DNA of 64,000 nt from Malurus cyaneus samueli (taxonomy: Eukaryota > Chordata > Aves > Passeriformes > Maluridae), in assembly GCA_009741485.1 (NCBI GenBank), contig CM019236.1, forward strand, positions 44,036,725 through 44,100,724. The letters are read 5' to 3'. Of this stretch, positions 1 to 31,123 are shown piece after piece (position 1 is the stretch's first letter; every line of letters begins with the position of its first letter). A program made the position numbers and the translations under genes. The notes under the pieces are model-generated. The model was not told where the DNA came from, made no database searches, and worked only from the letters and a program-made list of their open reading frames with translations.

Positions 1-1097
1 TCGTTATGCCAACAGACGAGTGGGTCAGAAAGGTTGGAGTATGGCTGTCAGTACAGCGACCCGTAAGGATAATGTCTAATCACATTAGTCACTGGCAGCT
101 CCCCTCCCCACAGCCTTTGGCCAGGGGGACAAACAATGTTCCCCTGGAGGAGGAGTACGAGGAATCTCAGCAGCCCAAACACTCCCAGTGCTTCCCATTC
201 CTCTTTCTGCTTCCCAGGTCAGGTCTGCACCCCCTGCTTCGGACACAGTCCCATAAACAGCCCTGACAGTACTGCTGCTCCTGCACAGGATGTTTTGCAC
301 CACAACAGCCAGGAGATTTTATCCACAAATTTTCAGTAGTTTTCATCCTATGACTAGGGAGACACTGCCAAGTCCATTGTTGGGTTGTTGGGAGGAGAGA
401 AATTTTATCCCGCACAACTCCCAACTACCAGCCAAGCCTTTGGGGCAGCTTAAACACTTGAGATTTCCCACTGGAGCACAGTTTGAGTGACATCCACGTC
501 CAACAACCAGCACAGCAGAGGTCCCATGCCAACTCTGCAATTTGGATTTAAAGCCATTGAAAACAAGTTTGTGCAACCACACGTGTTCAGACATTACTAC
601 GCTGTGTGACAGTCTAGTGCAACTTTCCTAAAATAGAAGCCTCATCCTCCTCCAAAATCCTCCATTGTCTGCCTAAGTCCATTCAAAGAACATTATCCTA
701 TTGCAATCTTACATTGTATCCCCCTCATTTACCACCGTTATGGCAGCAATGGCTTCCATGCTGGGTATTCCTGAAGGCTTAGGAATACTCACACTTTTTT
801 GCACCATACTTTTAATTCTGGGTATGTCAGCACACCAAAGGGGCTGCTGCTGCTCTGGTTCCTGCCAACTCCATTTGCAACTCCTTCCATATTCCCCCTT
901 GTTAAGAGAAAATCTTCATGTTTAATTTCAAGCCCTGAGTGCAGAAGCAGGAACTGAGCTTGGATCTTTTGTGTTTGGAGCCTCCAGTATTGCTACTGGA
1001 CCCTGCTTGTTTTCCTTACAAATGTTTTGAAACAAAAATGTTTATCTTGAACTGAGCATAACTTTTCATACCAGGCAAAATGTGAATATCTGGAAGG

Positions 1098-1122
1098 TTT
1101 GGATCCACTAAGTGGATCCAAA
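1098..1122. repeat. Perfect 25-base palindrome
   Basis: Two 12-base arms, TTTGGATCCACT and its exact reverse complement, flank a single base. The palindrome lies in non-coding DNA about 3.9 kb upstream of the PDE6B start codon. No function can be assigned from sequence. Confidence 0.85.
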
Positions 1123-2374
1123 GAGTGCTAATTTCAATTCAGTATGGATAATTCACCTATTTTCAATTTTTTAACTCCCAAAGCACAACTGGAAAGAACA
1201 TGCAATAATTCTCATAACCCCTAATGCATCCACAAAACCATTTTTTTTTTTTTTTTTGTCAGGAAAACACCAAATGTTACCAACAAGCCCAAAGGACCTT
1301 CTGCTCAGACACAGGGCATCCTAAGTACACCCTCCAACTTAATAACTCCGTCCTGTGCTATCCACTTCATACACAGTCTGATTCCTGGACATTGAAACAT
1401 TTCTGAGAAGTGGCTATGAGCTCCCAGGAGACTTCCTCTCCTTCCACGAATCTGACTTCGTAAAGAGGATCCAATGGATGGTAAAAACGGCATGCCACAG
1501 CACACTTGATTGTAAGAAGAGCGAAACTTCACTTCAGACTTTCTTCAAAAGCTTTGGGATACCAGAATTTAAAATGTGTTAGTCCCCTGGAAAGACTTCT
1601 AACTGGTTTCACTTACCCTTTTTCCTCCCTATCACTGTGGGATGAAACAAGGCTTCTATTTTACCATGGCCTGGAAGGGCTCAGATTGCTGCTAAAGGAC
1701 AGACATTGGAAGGCAGAAGGTTGCCTCCAGCTTTCCTTGTGTTAATCATAAATAAAATTACTCCCATCTGAGAGTATTACACAGCTGCAAATGAAGATTT
1801 TACTGGTGTACTAGCAATGTTTCCTTGCACACAACTGGCCTGGCAGGAAGGCTGGACCCACAAAACGGTTATGTTTCCCTCCAGCTCTAAGAAGCTTTAT
1901 GTCTGTATTGGTTCCAGCAGGCTGGTACCATTACATGTGCCATGTGTCATTACATCTCTTCAGATTGGAAGTGTTCACTGGGAAAAATGATGGCATCTCC
2001 TCTAGGCGTGTCTAAGATAAGGTGAGAGCAATCTCTTCCCACTGTTTTGGAAGCCTTGTCTCTGCAGGTTTAAAATCTACCATGCTATATGATTATGGAG
2101 AGCAGACTGTTCCTTTTGTTTTAGCTGTAATCTTTAATACAATTGGGGACTGTTTTGTTAGGAAAGAGATGACTCAAAAAGAGACTTGGGAAACCTCAGT
2201 CTTTCCTCAAAGGTCACATTTCCCCGCTGTATTCCAAGTGCGACATCTTTCCAAACAACTTGGCATAATCTGTTATGTGAAAGAAGGTTTATCCTAATGG
2301 ATGGATATGCACCTCCTTCTGCCTGGAAGTCTCGACACACGTGCAGCCTCTGTTAAGCTGAGATTGTGACTCAC

Positions 2375-2392
2375 CCTGGTGAATTCACCAGG
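2375..2392. repeat. Perfect 18-base palindrome centred on an EcoRI-type core
   Basis: The sequence CCTGGTGAATTCACCAGG equals its own reverse complement. It lies in intergenic DNA with no neighbouring gene, and it may be a chance occurrence. Confidence 0.8.
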
Positions 2393-4504
2393 TGACAGCT
2401 CTCCACATCAGCAGGACTTTCCATGCACCCTTGGTGCATCCTATCCCCTAGTCCTGAACACACCTGTCTGCAATTTATTTTTAGGACAGCCAAACACATT
2501 TACAGACACCTGACCATGGCTCACTCACTGGCTTAATATTTTTCCACCCATCAGTGGAAATACTGAGATGTTCTACACCGGTTATAGGCTCCACAGAGAA
2601 TCCTAGCCAAGAAATTCCACATTACATTAGCAAGCCACTACATCTCTTCATCTTTCAAACAAATCCGCCTCCACCTTTCAGCTGTCTCATCTAAGCCCTC
2701 GCCTTATAAGACAAAATATCTTTTGTGTAATTTTCTCATTAGTTAAGAGTTGTTAAGACAGCCATTACTTTCTTTCTGTCCACAGACTTCTGACTGTGCC
2801 CTGGAGGAAATTGCTGTACAACACAGTTTTCTCCACACAAAACCACACTGGCTGCTATTTGTCTCCCATGATTATGCACATGAACAGCTGTGTTTCTGCA
2901 CTTTCTTAGAAGCCAAACATTAAATGGTCTGTTTTAGAATTCTCCAGTTCTTTCTTTTCCCTATTTTGCTGAAAGAATCATTAAATTTACTTTTTCCAAG
3001 AGTAGGTCCTCCATTAGTTGTCAGAAAAGGTCATTAAGTGTTTAGCAGTTACTTTACACAACTCTTTAAGAACTTCACCCCTTGAGTACTTGAGATTCTT
3101 GCTCTTTCTTATATAATAAACAGAAAATATTCATTACCTTTCATGCTCCTAATTTACCTCATATTCAATCTTGACTTCTGTGACCTTTCATTTTCACTTG
3201 TTTGTGGTATTTTTTGCACACATCTTCAATGATTTCCCCACACTTACTCACTTTCTGCCCATTTTTCTCCTGTTCAAGATTAACAAGAACACATAATTTA
3301 CAAAATGGCCTGTTTTTTTTCTAGTTTGAAACTTTCATTTCAGGTTCTCACTCTCCTAAACTGTCTTCCACCTTTGTTTCTCAGCTATTTCTTTCTGTTG
3401 CCTCCAGTCAAAACCAAAGATTTCTTATTTCTCTTCCTGCCAGCCTTTGTACCCAGAAAACTGCTGCAAACAGAAACCTTGCTGAGCAGCCTGCAACCTG
3501 AAGTGCTGCCATGCCTGTGGATGTTTGACAACTAAAATTCCTTATTGCCACCAAGCCCTGTGCCTGGATAGTGCTGCATGTTGCTCACAAAAAGGCTTCT
3601 GGAGAAAACCTTCACCATTCCAGCTCTCAGCAGGTCCTTGTCCTTCTGCTAGAACATGGTTATGGAAGGCAGTGAGGCACACATCACCTTGTCCAAGTCT
3701 TCTTGAGCAGTAATTCTATTTTAATATCCTGACTGTGAGAAGTACCAGAATGAGCCACCTTCCTCCCAGGCATCCACATTCACATTTGGGCTGGATTGAA
3801 CGGCTCCTGGCAGCAGTGACAATACTCATAGACACAGACAACCTTAGTCCTCAGGCAGGTGAGCCTTTCTCACTCTCCAGCAATGTGGCAGGGGGATTTA
3901 CCTTTGTTCCCCAGTAATGAAAACTCCTGTGCATTGTTTTATTCTTCTGAAGAGTGATAGCCTTTGTGGCACTTTGTCTTCTAGTATCACACTGACCCTC
4001 ACCTGCTGTTTGCAGCATTGATACCAAACAACTTCTGTTCCTCACAGCCATAATTCTCCCTCTCTCTCCATTGATAGTGATGAGGGAAATATTTCTACCT
4101 TTTTTTGTTTGCTTGGGTTTGGGGCTTTTTGCGTTTTTTTTTTTTTTTTTTTTTTGTTTGTTTGTTTGTGCTCAGGAGTTCCCATGTTTCCTCAGAGCAC
4201 CTCAATTCAGCAACGCCAGACAGAAGCTCTCCAGATTCCTTCCTAAAAGGCTTCCTAAAATACACTGAACGGTGTATTTTCTGTTATGGCTTTCACTAGC
4301 AAGAAGCAAAGACCATAGACCTCGCAAATTCAGTTCAATCCCGAGACTAGAGCATTCAGGATTGGTGCTTCCTTCAGAGAACAGCCCTCACAGGAGCCGC
4401 TTATGGAGCTGTGCAACAGTAGAGAGATTCTCAAAGAGCGGTGTTACCTCACTGTTTTTGTCCTGGCCACTGTATTCCTTTGGGAAAGATGCATTCCCTA
4501 CTAC

Positions 4505-4583
4505 TGCTGAGAGCTAGGAGAGCAGAAATAATAAGATGCTCACCTTGTTAGCCAAGGATTAGGCCCAAGCAGTATATATTTAA
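4505..4583 (+). promoter_or_regulatory. Possible PDE6B promoter with photoreceptor factor motifs
   Basis: A TATA-like stretch (TATATATTTAA, 4573-4583) is preceded by GGATTA at 4556-4561, the reverse complement of the CRX/OTX core TAATCC, and by TGCTGA at 4505-4510, an NRL/MAF half-site. CRX and NRL are known to drive rod genes including mammalian PDE6B. The cluster lies about 425-500 bases upstream of the PDE6B start codon. The motifs are short and expected by chance at some rate, and I cannot place the transcription start or rule out a 5' untranslated exon, so this is a suggestion only. Confidence 0.3.
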
Positions 4584-5007
4584 TTAGACTTTAAAGAGCT
4601 TATTTCAATGTTAGGAGATGCAGCCCTTCCCTGTTGCTTCTGCCTCAGTGGAATTGTTTCAGTAAGTGTTCTGTTTATCATGAGAAAGGAGAGTGTTTTC
4701 AGACATTGTGAGCACCCAGTTTTTGTTTGCAGCTAGATTAAGAAGAGGAAAATTGACCCAAAGCTCTTGTAGAGGTCATCTAATCTGTTTGGTTGAGAAG
4801 ATCTGTCCTCCCACAGACTCACCTTCGGCATTATAGAGGAATACATCTTCCTGATGACAAGCCCTCTTTGCAGGGATACCTCAAACTTGGTCACTCCAGA
4901 AGCAGCATCATCTTCTAACACAAAAATTTAAGAGATACATGAGAAATTAGAGTGCTGCTTACAGATCTCTGGACTACAACTCACCCAGAAGGTCCAGGGC
5001 ATTCACG

Positions 5008-24479
<19,472 letters not shown>

Positions 24480-25006
24480 ATCAATTTTAACTGCAATATA
24501 TGCCACCCAAAATGAGAATGCTCACGGTTTAAAAAAACAACAAACAAACAAACAAAAAAAAAACCCCATGGATACAAATACATTTCTGATTGAACTATTC
24601 TGATAATTTATTAGGTTTATGACCAACCAGGAAGGGCTAGATCTTGTTTGCCTTAATTGCACCTCTTCCAGAGGGTAAGGAGCCGGTTCTGTCCCATCTG
24701 TTGCTTCATTAAATGCACCTGATGTCAGATGGCATGTAGAAAGTCAGAAAAACTTTTGGCCCAATAAATCAGGTTGCAAGAATATGGAAAAACATTTTTC
24801 CTGCACTGAAACACTTCTGACTCCAAAGCTGATGGGGATAATCCTGCTCCATACAACCCCATGTGACTGACAATGAATGCAACCATAGCCTGCAGAGTAG
24901 GAAAACTGAAGAAGAGATAAATTTAACATATTTAAATCTACATCTGTCAGGATATCGGAAAGAAATCTGAGGGTAAGGATAAAGCATGAAAACTGACCAT
25001 AATAAA
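24480..25006 (+). terminator. PDE6B 3' untranslated region with candidate polyadenylation signals
   Basis: After the stop codon at 24477-24479, AATAAA hexamers occur at 24763-24768 and 25001-25006. Either could direct cleavage of the PDE6B transcript. An A-rich AAAC repeat lies near 24536-24562. Which signal is used cannot be decided from sequence. Confidence 0.5.
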
Positions 25007-27545
25007 CTTTTGAATTGTTCTAAAATGTTATGATTTCATGTAAATCCAAGGAGCACTCAGGTAACAGTTCTGCATTCACATGAAGAATCTGGATAGGCTG
25101 CTACCCCAAAGCATTCATGAAACACCTGGTAGCTGCCTTCTTCAGGAGCAGAATAATTAATAATAACTGTGTGCTAATCGAAGCTTTGTTCTTTCACATG
25201 TCTCTTTAAGAAGACAGTGTTATCATTATACATTACAGTTCCTCTCACAATTAACCAAGCAATCTGAATTGCAGCATACCGTGAATTTGTTCTGTTTCGT
25301 CTCATAATGACAGTTATTTAATACAATTGATCAGAACCAACTGTCCTTCCTTTCCCCCTCCTCTCCTGAGATGTCTGGTTTTCAGAGTATTCTCCAGACT
25401 TCTGATTCTTATATTTCAGATGAAGGTTACTTTTCATGTTTATTCATGCAAATGTATTAGAACATTCAGTCACACCCTTGTAGCATAGAGACGCCCTTGT
25501 CTGCTCCTGCTTTCCCTCTCTGTCTCTCTCTCTTTCTGTCTCTCTCTCTTTTTCTCTTTTGAAACTCTTTGGAGATCTGTTTTGCTGGGGATTTTCTTCT
25601 TTTATTAGTCCTGCTACCTTCAGGGCTTTACCCTTCATTGTTTTGCATTACAAAAATACTGCAAGTAAAAGGAAAACTACAGCTATGGTGGTATCTGGTG
25701 ATCATTTATCTGTCTCAGTGTAGTAAGCAAGATGTAATCCAAATCCATCTAAGGGATATATCAACAAGAACCTCAGCTACGCTGCCTCAAAGGCAGGTCA
25801 TAATACCAGGCCTGAAAAAAGATGTATGTCTTTGCAACACAATTTCAGGAAGGGTCTGTTGAAGGCTGTAGAGAATATAAATCTGCTTACCCTCCAATTA
25901 AGGGTTTTCACTTGTGGCTTGATGAAGCTCTCAAGTCCAGCGGGAGACAAGAGACCTGTTTTGTAAATGCCTCACTGAAGCAGGTAACGCACACAGAACT
26001 CCATTCTTGGTTATGAAGGTGGCGGTTGGGGGGGTAGGAAAATGAATATCCATGTAAGACTGGCAGGAGAGGTTTCTCAGAAGATGCTCAGGGATGAAGT
26101 GTAAATACTATTTCTGTGCAGGAGAAGAAGCTTGCTTGAGTGAGAAAGTGTCAAGGGATTTTTAATCCTGCATCTTGACCATCATGTGCTGTCCCTGATG
26201 GAAGGGGTAGGACAAGCTAACACAAGACAGCATTTCTTTGCTACTGAAAAAGGACATGCTGTATTCCCTTCACCCATTCCTTCTGCTGGAGCCTAGATTG
26301 CTGCTGGGCTGGGAGTGAAGATGCCTCACCTGGCACAGCTAGAGATGCATGTACAAGGCCTCTGCTGTTGACAGCTGTGAGGGTGGCAATTCTGGCAGAG
26401 GGAGGGAAAATTTTCAGGGAGAGTTGAGAACATGGTCCTCAGCCACCTCTCGCAGAAATGAGAGAAATGCTTACTTGTCCTTTCCCAACTAGTCTTAGCC
26501 TGACTCAATTTAAGGCTGGAAAGCATTCCTCTTCTCCCAGGCAGGCAGGATAGGAACAACTCAACCTCCAATCAAACAAAGAGATGGTATTGAACACCAC
26601 ATGGTGGGTATGGACGGCAGCTCCACCCTTCAGGCAGAGGGGCTCCATGTCTTGTTGCACAATTAGGGGCTTTGTCTTACCAGCATCTCCAGATCCTGGT
26701 TAAGAAAATCTCTATGGAGTCCAGAGAGTACTAGATCCAAGATTCAATTGTTGTCTGGGCTGAGTGTCGCTTGCATCATCTGTCATAAAAGCTTGCAAGA
26801 GAAAGATCTTTTTTTACTCTGTACCTCTTCCTCCACTTCCACAAAACTATAGGATTAGAAAAAAACCATTTAGCAGATTCAGTAGAAAACCATTCAACTC
26901 CCTCTCAAGAAGCACCAGAGTACTGAGAAGTCACACAAATATAGTTCCAGCAGAAAAAATGTTTTCCAGGATACAGAACAAATATGAGGGGTCTTCCCTG
27001 TCATACCTTTTGAAGGGAAATACATTTTCTCACTGCTTCCTTCCTTTTCTTGGCCTTTTTTAGGCTTGAACCTGATAACCATTTATTGTCTAGCCGGAAT
27101 GGGGCGGCAGAAAACTAATTTGGTCCCTGGGGGATGGCTGTAAAGAGACACATTGTAGCTTTCCCACCCTACACAGAAATTCTTCCCAATCTAAGGGGTA
27201 TTGAAAGGACAGCTTTCGTGCCGGGCCTAAACCCAGTTTTTGAGGACTGTATGGAAAGCGTGGCAGACATCTCCTCCGTAATCAGGATGCACAGCCAGTC
27301 ACTCCTTATGAAACAGACAGACTACATTTCGGCTGTAACTTGTTCTTAGTTTTGAGGAACAACATCTGTCCTACTGTAGTGTTTATAACACCTGACTAGT
27401 GAGTCAGCATGGATTCCTCAGATTAGAGCAGTTTGACAGTTCAATCTGACTGCCCTGTCACATGCCACAATCGAGCAATAATTCACTGTGATAGCAAAGC
27501 TAAAAAAACATGACAGAAATGCAGAATTGCAGTCAACACCTCATT
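25007..27545. other. Intergenic DNA between PDE6B and ATP5ME, no gene seen
   Basis: Apart from the CT microsatellite, no exon series or recognisable protein fragment was found on either strand. Human MYL5, which lies beyond ATP5ME in mammals, is not seen here. Confidence 0.5.
25510..25560. repeat. CT-rich microsatellite
   Basis: A pyrimidine run made mainly of TCTC repeats with occasional G, in the intergenic region between PDE6B and ATP5ME. Confidence 0.75.
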
Positions 27546-27549
27546 GTCC

Positions 27550-28492
27550 ATGCAGAAACCAGGGGTCAGTACTGGGGTCTCCCTCAGGAGTCAGTACTGG
27601 GGCTGATGCTGTTCAACATCTTGCCACTGACAGTGGGATCGAGGGCAACCTCACAGGTTTGCACTGACACCAACCTGTGGGGCACACTGGAGGGAACGGA
27701 TGGTATCCAGAGGGACCTGGACAGGCTGGAGAGGTGGGACTGCAAACCCCATGAACTTCAACAAGGCCAAGTGCAGGTCCTGCACCTGGGCCCGGGCAAT
27801 CCCAGACACAGGTACAGGTTGGGTGGAGAAGTGATTGAGAGCAGCCCTGATGAGAAGGACTTGGGGATGATGGCTGATGAAAAACCCAGCATGACCAGGC
27901 CATGTGCACTCCCACATCTGAAAGCCGATGGGATCCTGGGCTGTGTCCAAAACAGTGTGGGCAGTAGGGGAGGGAGGGGATTGAGCCCCTCTGCTCTGCT
28001 CTGCTGAGACCCCACTTGGAGTGCTGCAAACAGTTCCAGGGCCCCCAGCAAAGAACATGGAACTATTGGAACAAGTCCAGAAAAGGCCCAAACATGGCTA
28101 AGAGGACTCCCCTATGAAGACAGACTGAAGAAGTCGTGTCTGTTTTCTGGAGAAGTCTGTGTGGAGACCTCACAGCAATCTCAGTATCTCAATGGTCCTA
28201 TAGGAAAATTGGAGATGGATGCTTTGCCAGAAACTGTAGTGACAGGACAAGGAGTAATGGGTACAAACTGAAAGAGGGAAAATGCAGGTTAGGTATTGGA
28301 AAGATTATTTTACTGTGAGGTGTTGTGAATACTGGACAGGTTGCCTATGGAGATTGTGGATGCCCCAAAGGCAGGCTGGACAAGGTTTTAAACGTGATCG
28401 CGAGAGGAGTCCCTTCCATGGCAGTGGGATTTTGGGACTAGATGAACTTGAAGGTCCCTTCCAATCCTTTAACATTCTATAATTCTATCAAA
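27550..28492 (+). mobile_element. CR1 LINE fragment, 3' part of the reverse transcriptase ORF and the 3' tail
   Basis: The text follows the CR1 consensus: TCAGTACTGGGG..CTGTTCAACATC, then the segments for the C-terminal ORF2 region (HLGPGNPRHRYRLG is visible in translation), then GACTGAAGAAG.., GTGGATGCCCC.. and a tail ending TTCTATAATTCTATC. Frameshifts and stops show it is an old, dead copy about 0.94 kb long, 5'-truncated as is usual for CR1. It lies just downstream of the ATP5ME 3' end. CR1 is the dominant LINE of birds. Confidence 0.9.
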
Positions 28493-28764
28493 CTCTCCAG
28501 TCAAGACATGTAAATAACAGTATCAGTCAATCAGCACCTCACCAGTCTTCCCCACCTGCTCATGTATATCCAATTGTATGTATTTTCTGATCGTCATCGT
28601 TACCTGTGAGTAACATGTGACTGGCTATTGCTGAGGGAATACAATGGGGCGTTCCAGCTGCAACAATAGATTGTGGCAGATGCTTCCTGTTTTATTTTGT
28701 AAGTATTTTGGCCGCTGTTCCATGCAATTCACTCAAAAAATACCAAATTAAGTATAGTAAGTAT

Positions 28765-28770
28765 TTTATT
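28765..28770 (-). terminator. ATP5ME polyadenylation signal
   Basis: TTTATT on the plus strand is AATAAA on the minus strand, about 90 bases after the ATP5ME stop codon. A second AATAAA overlaps the stop codon itself (28856-28861). The downstream one fits a normal short 3' untranslated region. Confidence 0.55.
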
Positions 28771-28856
28771 GACAGAATATCAGAGTTCAAAAACCACTGG
28801 AGAGCTCAGTGTTAGCCATGTATCCCCATGTGTGAAATTCAGACGAAATCTGTAGT

Positions 28857-30970
28857 TTATTTAAGTATGGAATCTTCACTTGCTAGAAGGGAAGAAGACA
28901 TAAACATGGTTAGGACTCCTAGCCACTCCCATGCAAAACTAAAATACACAAAGCATCAGTGGAATCAAAGACTACTTCTACATAGGTTTTTTTTAGCCAT
29001 TTTTTATGAACCTATTCAACAGAATTGTAATTCACAGCTTTGAGGTAAATGCAACCTTTTAAGTTTACTCAGTAGTAAACAACAGTCTTTTAAACTGACA
29101 ATTCAAATAAGCCCACAAAAAGCTACCGCTACAGGTTATGTCCATCTTTCAGAAAAATGTTCAGCAACTGCATTGCAAATAATGGTAGTTTAACACTGCT
29201 TTTCTGAAAAAAACATACCAAGACCATCGTTGGGAACAACAGACCTGTCACCTTTGTGCCCCTTTTAAGCATGAAACATTCTAAAGGAGAATTTTCTTAC
29301 TAAGGGGACTGGCAACACTACAGCAAAACCTCTACCTCCAAAAATTCATAAAGTTTCTTCTAGTTAGAGAACACCTAAAAGACTCATTTATTTAACCATG
29401 ACCAATGGAGATGATGTATTTAAGATGGCAAAATAGCTTTATCTCTAGTATGTGATACAAATGATATTTTATTTTCTCTGTGTCTAGGTAATTTAGTGTT
29501 TTGTTCAACACTAGTTTTATTTGGGAAAATGTAAATGCCACTACTTCCCATGGAAAGAGTTACTGAGTATGCATCTGTACCAAGAACAGATTGAGCTCTT
29601 AATTGATATTAATCAATTTTCTTTAAATTCTTCTTAAAGTCTACCTAAAAAACCTAGGTGAAAAAAAAAAGCTTAAGAGCACATTCCTCTGTATGGCAGC
29701 AGGGAAGGAATCCTCTTTTAGAAAACTGTACAGAGGACACAAAAAATAATCCTAAGGATAAGGGGAAAATTCTGCAGCAAGAATAGTCCAAGTGGTAGGG
29801 AATGACAAATAAGAAAGAGTACTAGTGCCAAGTGATACCCTCCAGGATACTGTCTTCATGCCAGAGATACAACAAATGAAGGTGACCTCTTACACAACAA
29901 GATACAAAAAATCAAGCTAACCTCTAAATGTCCAGCTGTGACACCACTTAGAAGTCTCAAGTTGCCTATGGCTTACAGTTTAGATAGTCACACTGGTGAG
30001 GTTTCTACACTACAGGGAGAAAAGTGATCGTACATCCAAATAAATAAGGAACATCCTGCTACACTTAATATATGGATTCAGTTATTCCTCATACAAGAAT
30101 CAGCAGCTTTTAGCAATTTATTTTCTCCGCAGAAATTCAGCCATTTAACAAACCCTGACTGCTGCAAAAGCGTTAACTATTGCTCTGACAATCTTTTAAA
30201 ACGGAGGCATCATTAAACAGCAGCACTGTTTACTGCTTACAAGGCCCTCCCTAACAACTGCCTCCAGGGATTAGCGGCAGGCCTCAATTTCTCCTAAAAG
30301 CACTGCGGTGAACAGCAGTCCTGCAGCCAAACACCTGCAAGACAGTGTGCTGTGAATACACTAAACCGAGGAAGTACCTTCCGCAATCTCTTTTGCGATC
30401 CGCTCCAGTTCTTCACGTTTCTTCTTCTCCTCCGCCTCTATTCTCCTCTCTTCTTCAGCAATCGGCTTCAGGTAGTCTGCCATCAACACAATCCCTTTAA
30501 AACACAACTTCCCGAACCCCTGGCGGAATGCTCCGCGGCTGCGGGCTCGCTCAGAAAGGAGGAAAAGCCAGTTTTTTTTCGCACACAGGTACGTTTCATA
30601 AGGATCTGCGGCTTTACCCCAGAAGCAGCGATCTACAGGGCCGAGGCCGGGCCGGACCGGAGGAGGGAAATGGCGGCCGTGCCATCTCAAGGTGCCCTTG
30701 CGGCGCGGACGCGGGGGAGCGGGGAGCGGCCGCCCGGCACACCTCACTACCGTATCGCTTCTTGCCGTAGATCATCCCCACGAGCAGCGCCGAGTAGCGG
30801 TGAACTGCGGGAACAGAGACAGGACGCGCCCTTCGCTCAGCCCACGGGCACGGCCAGCCCGCCGGCCCCCCGCCCGCCGCCCCCGCCGGCCCCCCGGCTC
30901 CCGCGGCCCGGGCCCCGGTGATCCCCCCGCTGCCCTCACCTTGATGAGCGACACCTTGCACCGGCGGGAT
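28857..30970 (-). CDS. ATP5ME: ATP synthase membrane subunit e, mitochondrial
   Basis: Small single-span subunit of the ATP synthase Fo part in the inner mitochondrial membrane, needed for enzyme dimers. Minus-strand exons: exon 1 about 30940-30970; exon 2, 30751-30804; exon 3, 30378-30476; exon 4, 28857-28882. Exons 2-4 join with consistent phases to HRYSALLVGMIYGKKRY-DYLKP..EEERR..ERIAKEIAE-ASEDSILK and stop, closely matching human subunit e, which ends DDSILK. The membrane segment YSALLVGMIYG and the charged helix AEEERRIEAEEKKK are as in the family. Exon 1 is irregular: where the conserved MVPPVQVSPLIK should be, the DNA has ATC instead of an ATG, then PPVQ, then a one-base excess and missing bases. 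No upstream ATG leads in frame into exon 2. The gene is essential in other animals, so I suspect errors in the GC-rich sequence rather than loss; this is inference. It overlaps a CpG-rich promoter region. Confidence 0.93.
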
Positions 30971-31120
30971 CTCCTGCGGCGGCGCGGGCGGACTGAGCGC
31001 GGCGGCAGAAGGGGAGGGCAGCAGCCGTGACCGGGAAGCCGATCTCCTGGGCTGTGCTCTGCTTCCTGAGCGCTTGCGATGCCGTCACTGAAAGAGCTCC
31101 GGCGGCGCAGGCACTGCCGC
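30500..31120. promoter_or_regulatory. CpG island over ATP5ME exons 1-2
   Basis: This stretch is strongly GC-rich with frequent CG dinucleotides, in contrast with the AT-rich surroundings. It covers exon 2 and the irregular exon 1 of ATP5ME and the region upstream, as expected for a housekeeping promoter without a TATA box. Long open frames here on both strands reflect base composition, not genes. Confidence 0.75.
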
Positions 31121-31123
31121 GTC

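Larger units (their letters stand above)
1..4500. other. Intergenic or far-upstream DNA, no gene recognised
   Basis: No stretch here translates into a protein I recognise, and no series of exons with matching splice sites could be built on either strand. The open frames are short and look like chance. It contains two perfect palindromes (listed separately), a T tract near 1240-1257 and a longer T tract near 4136-4155. In human the gene upstream of PDE6B is PIGG; I see no exon of it here, so it is outside the window, absent, or not recognisable to me. Confidence 0.6.

Noticed and set aside
27510..28091. Open frames of 140-165 codons on both strands
   Set aside because: They lie within a degraded CR1 element; the plus-strand one is partly CR1 reverse-transcriptase text, and the minus-strand ones are its antisense.
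30361..30377. Reading ATP5ME exon 3 through to the TAG at 30361, ending GTSSV
   Set aside because: A good donor follows GCGGAAG, and an exon at 28857-28882 supplies the family-typical ending SEDSILK in the right phase.
30352..30921. A 189-codon plus-strand open frame across the ATP5ME region
   Set aside because: It is antisense to ATP5ME exons 2 and 3, and its length comes from the CpG island's lack of stop codons.
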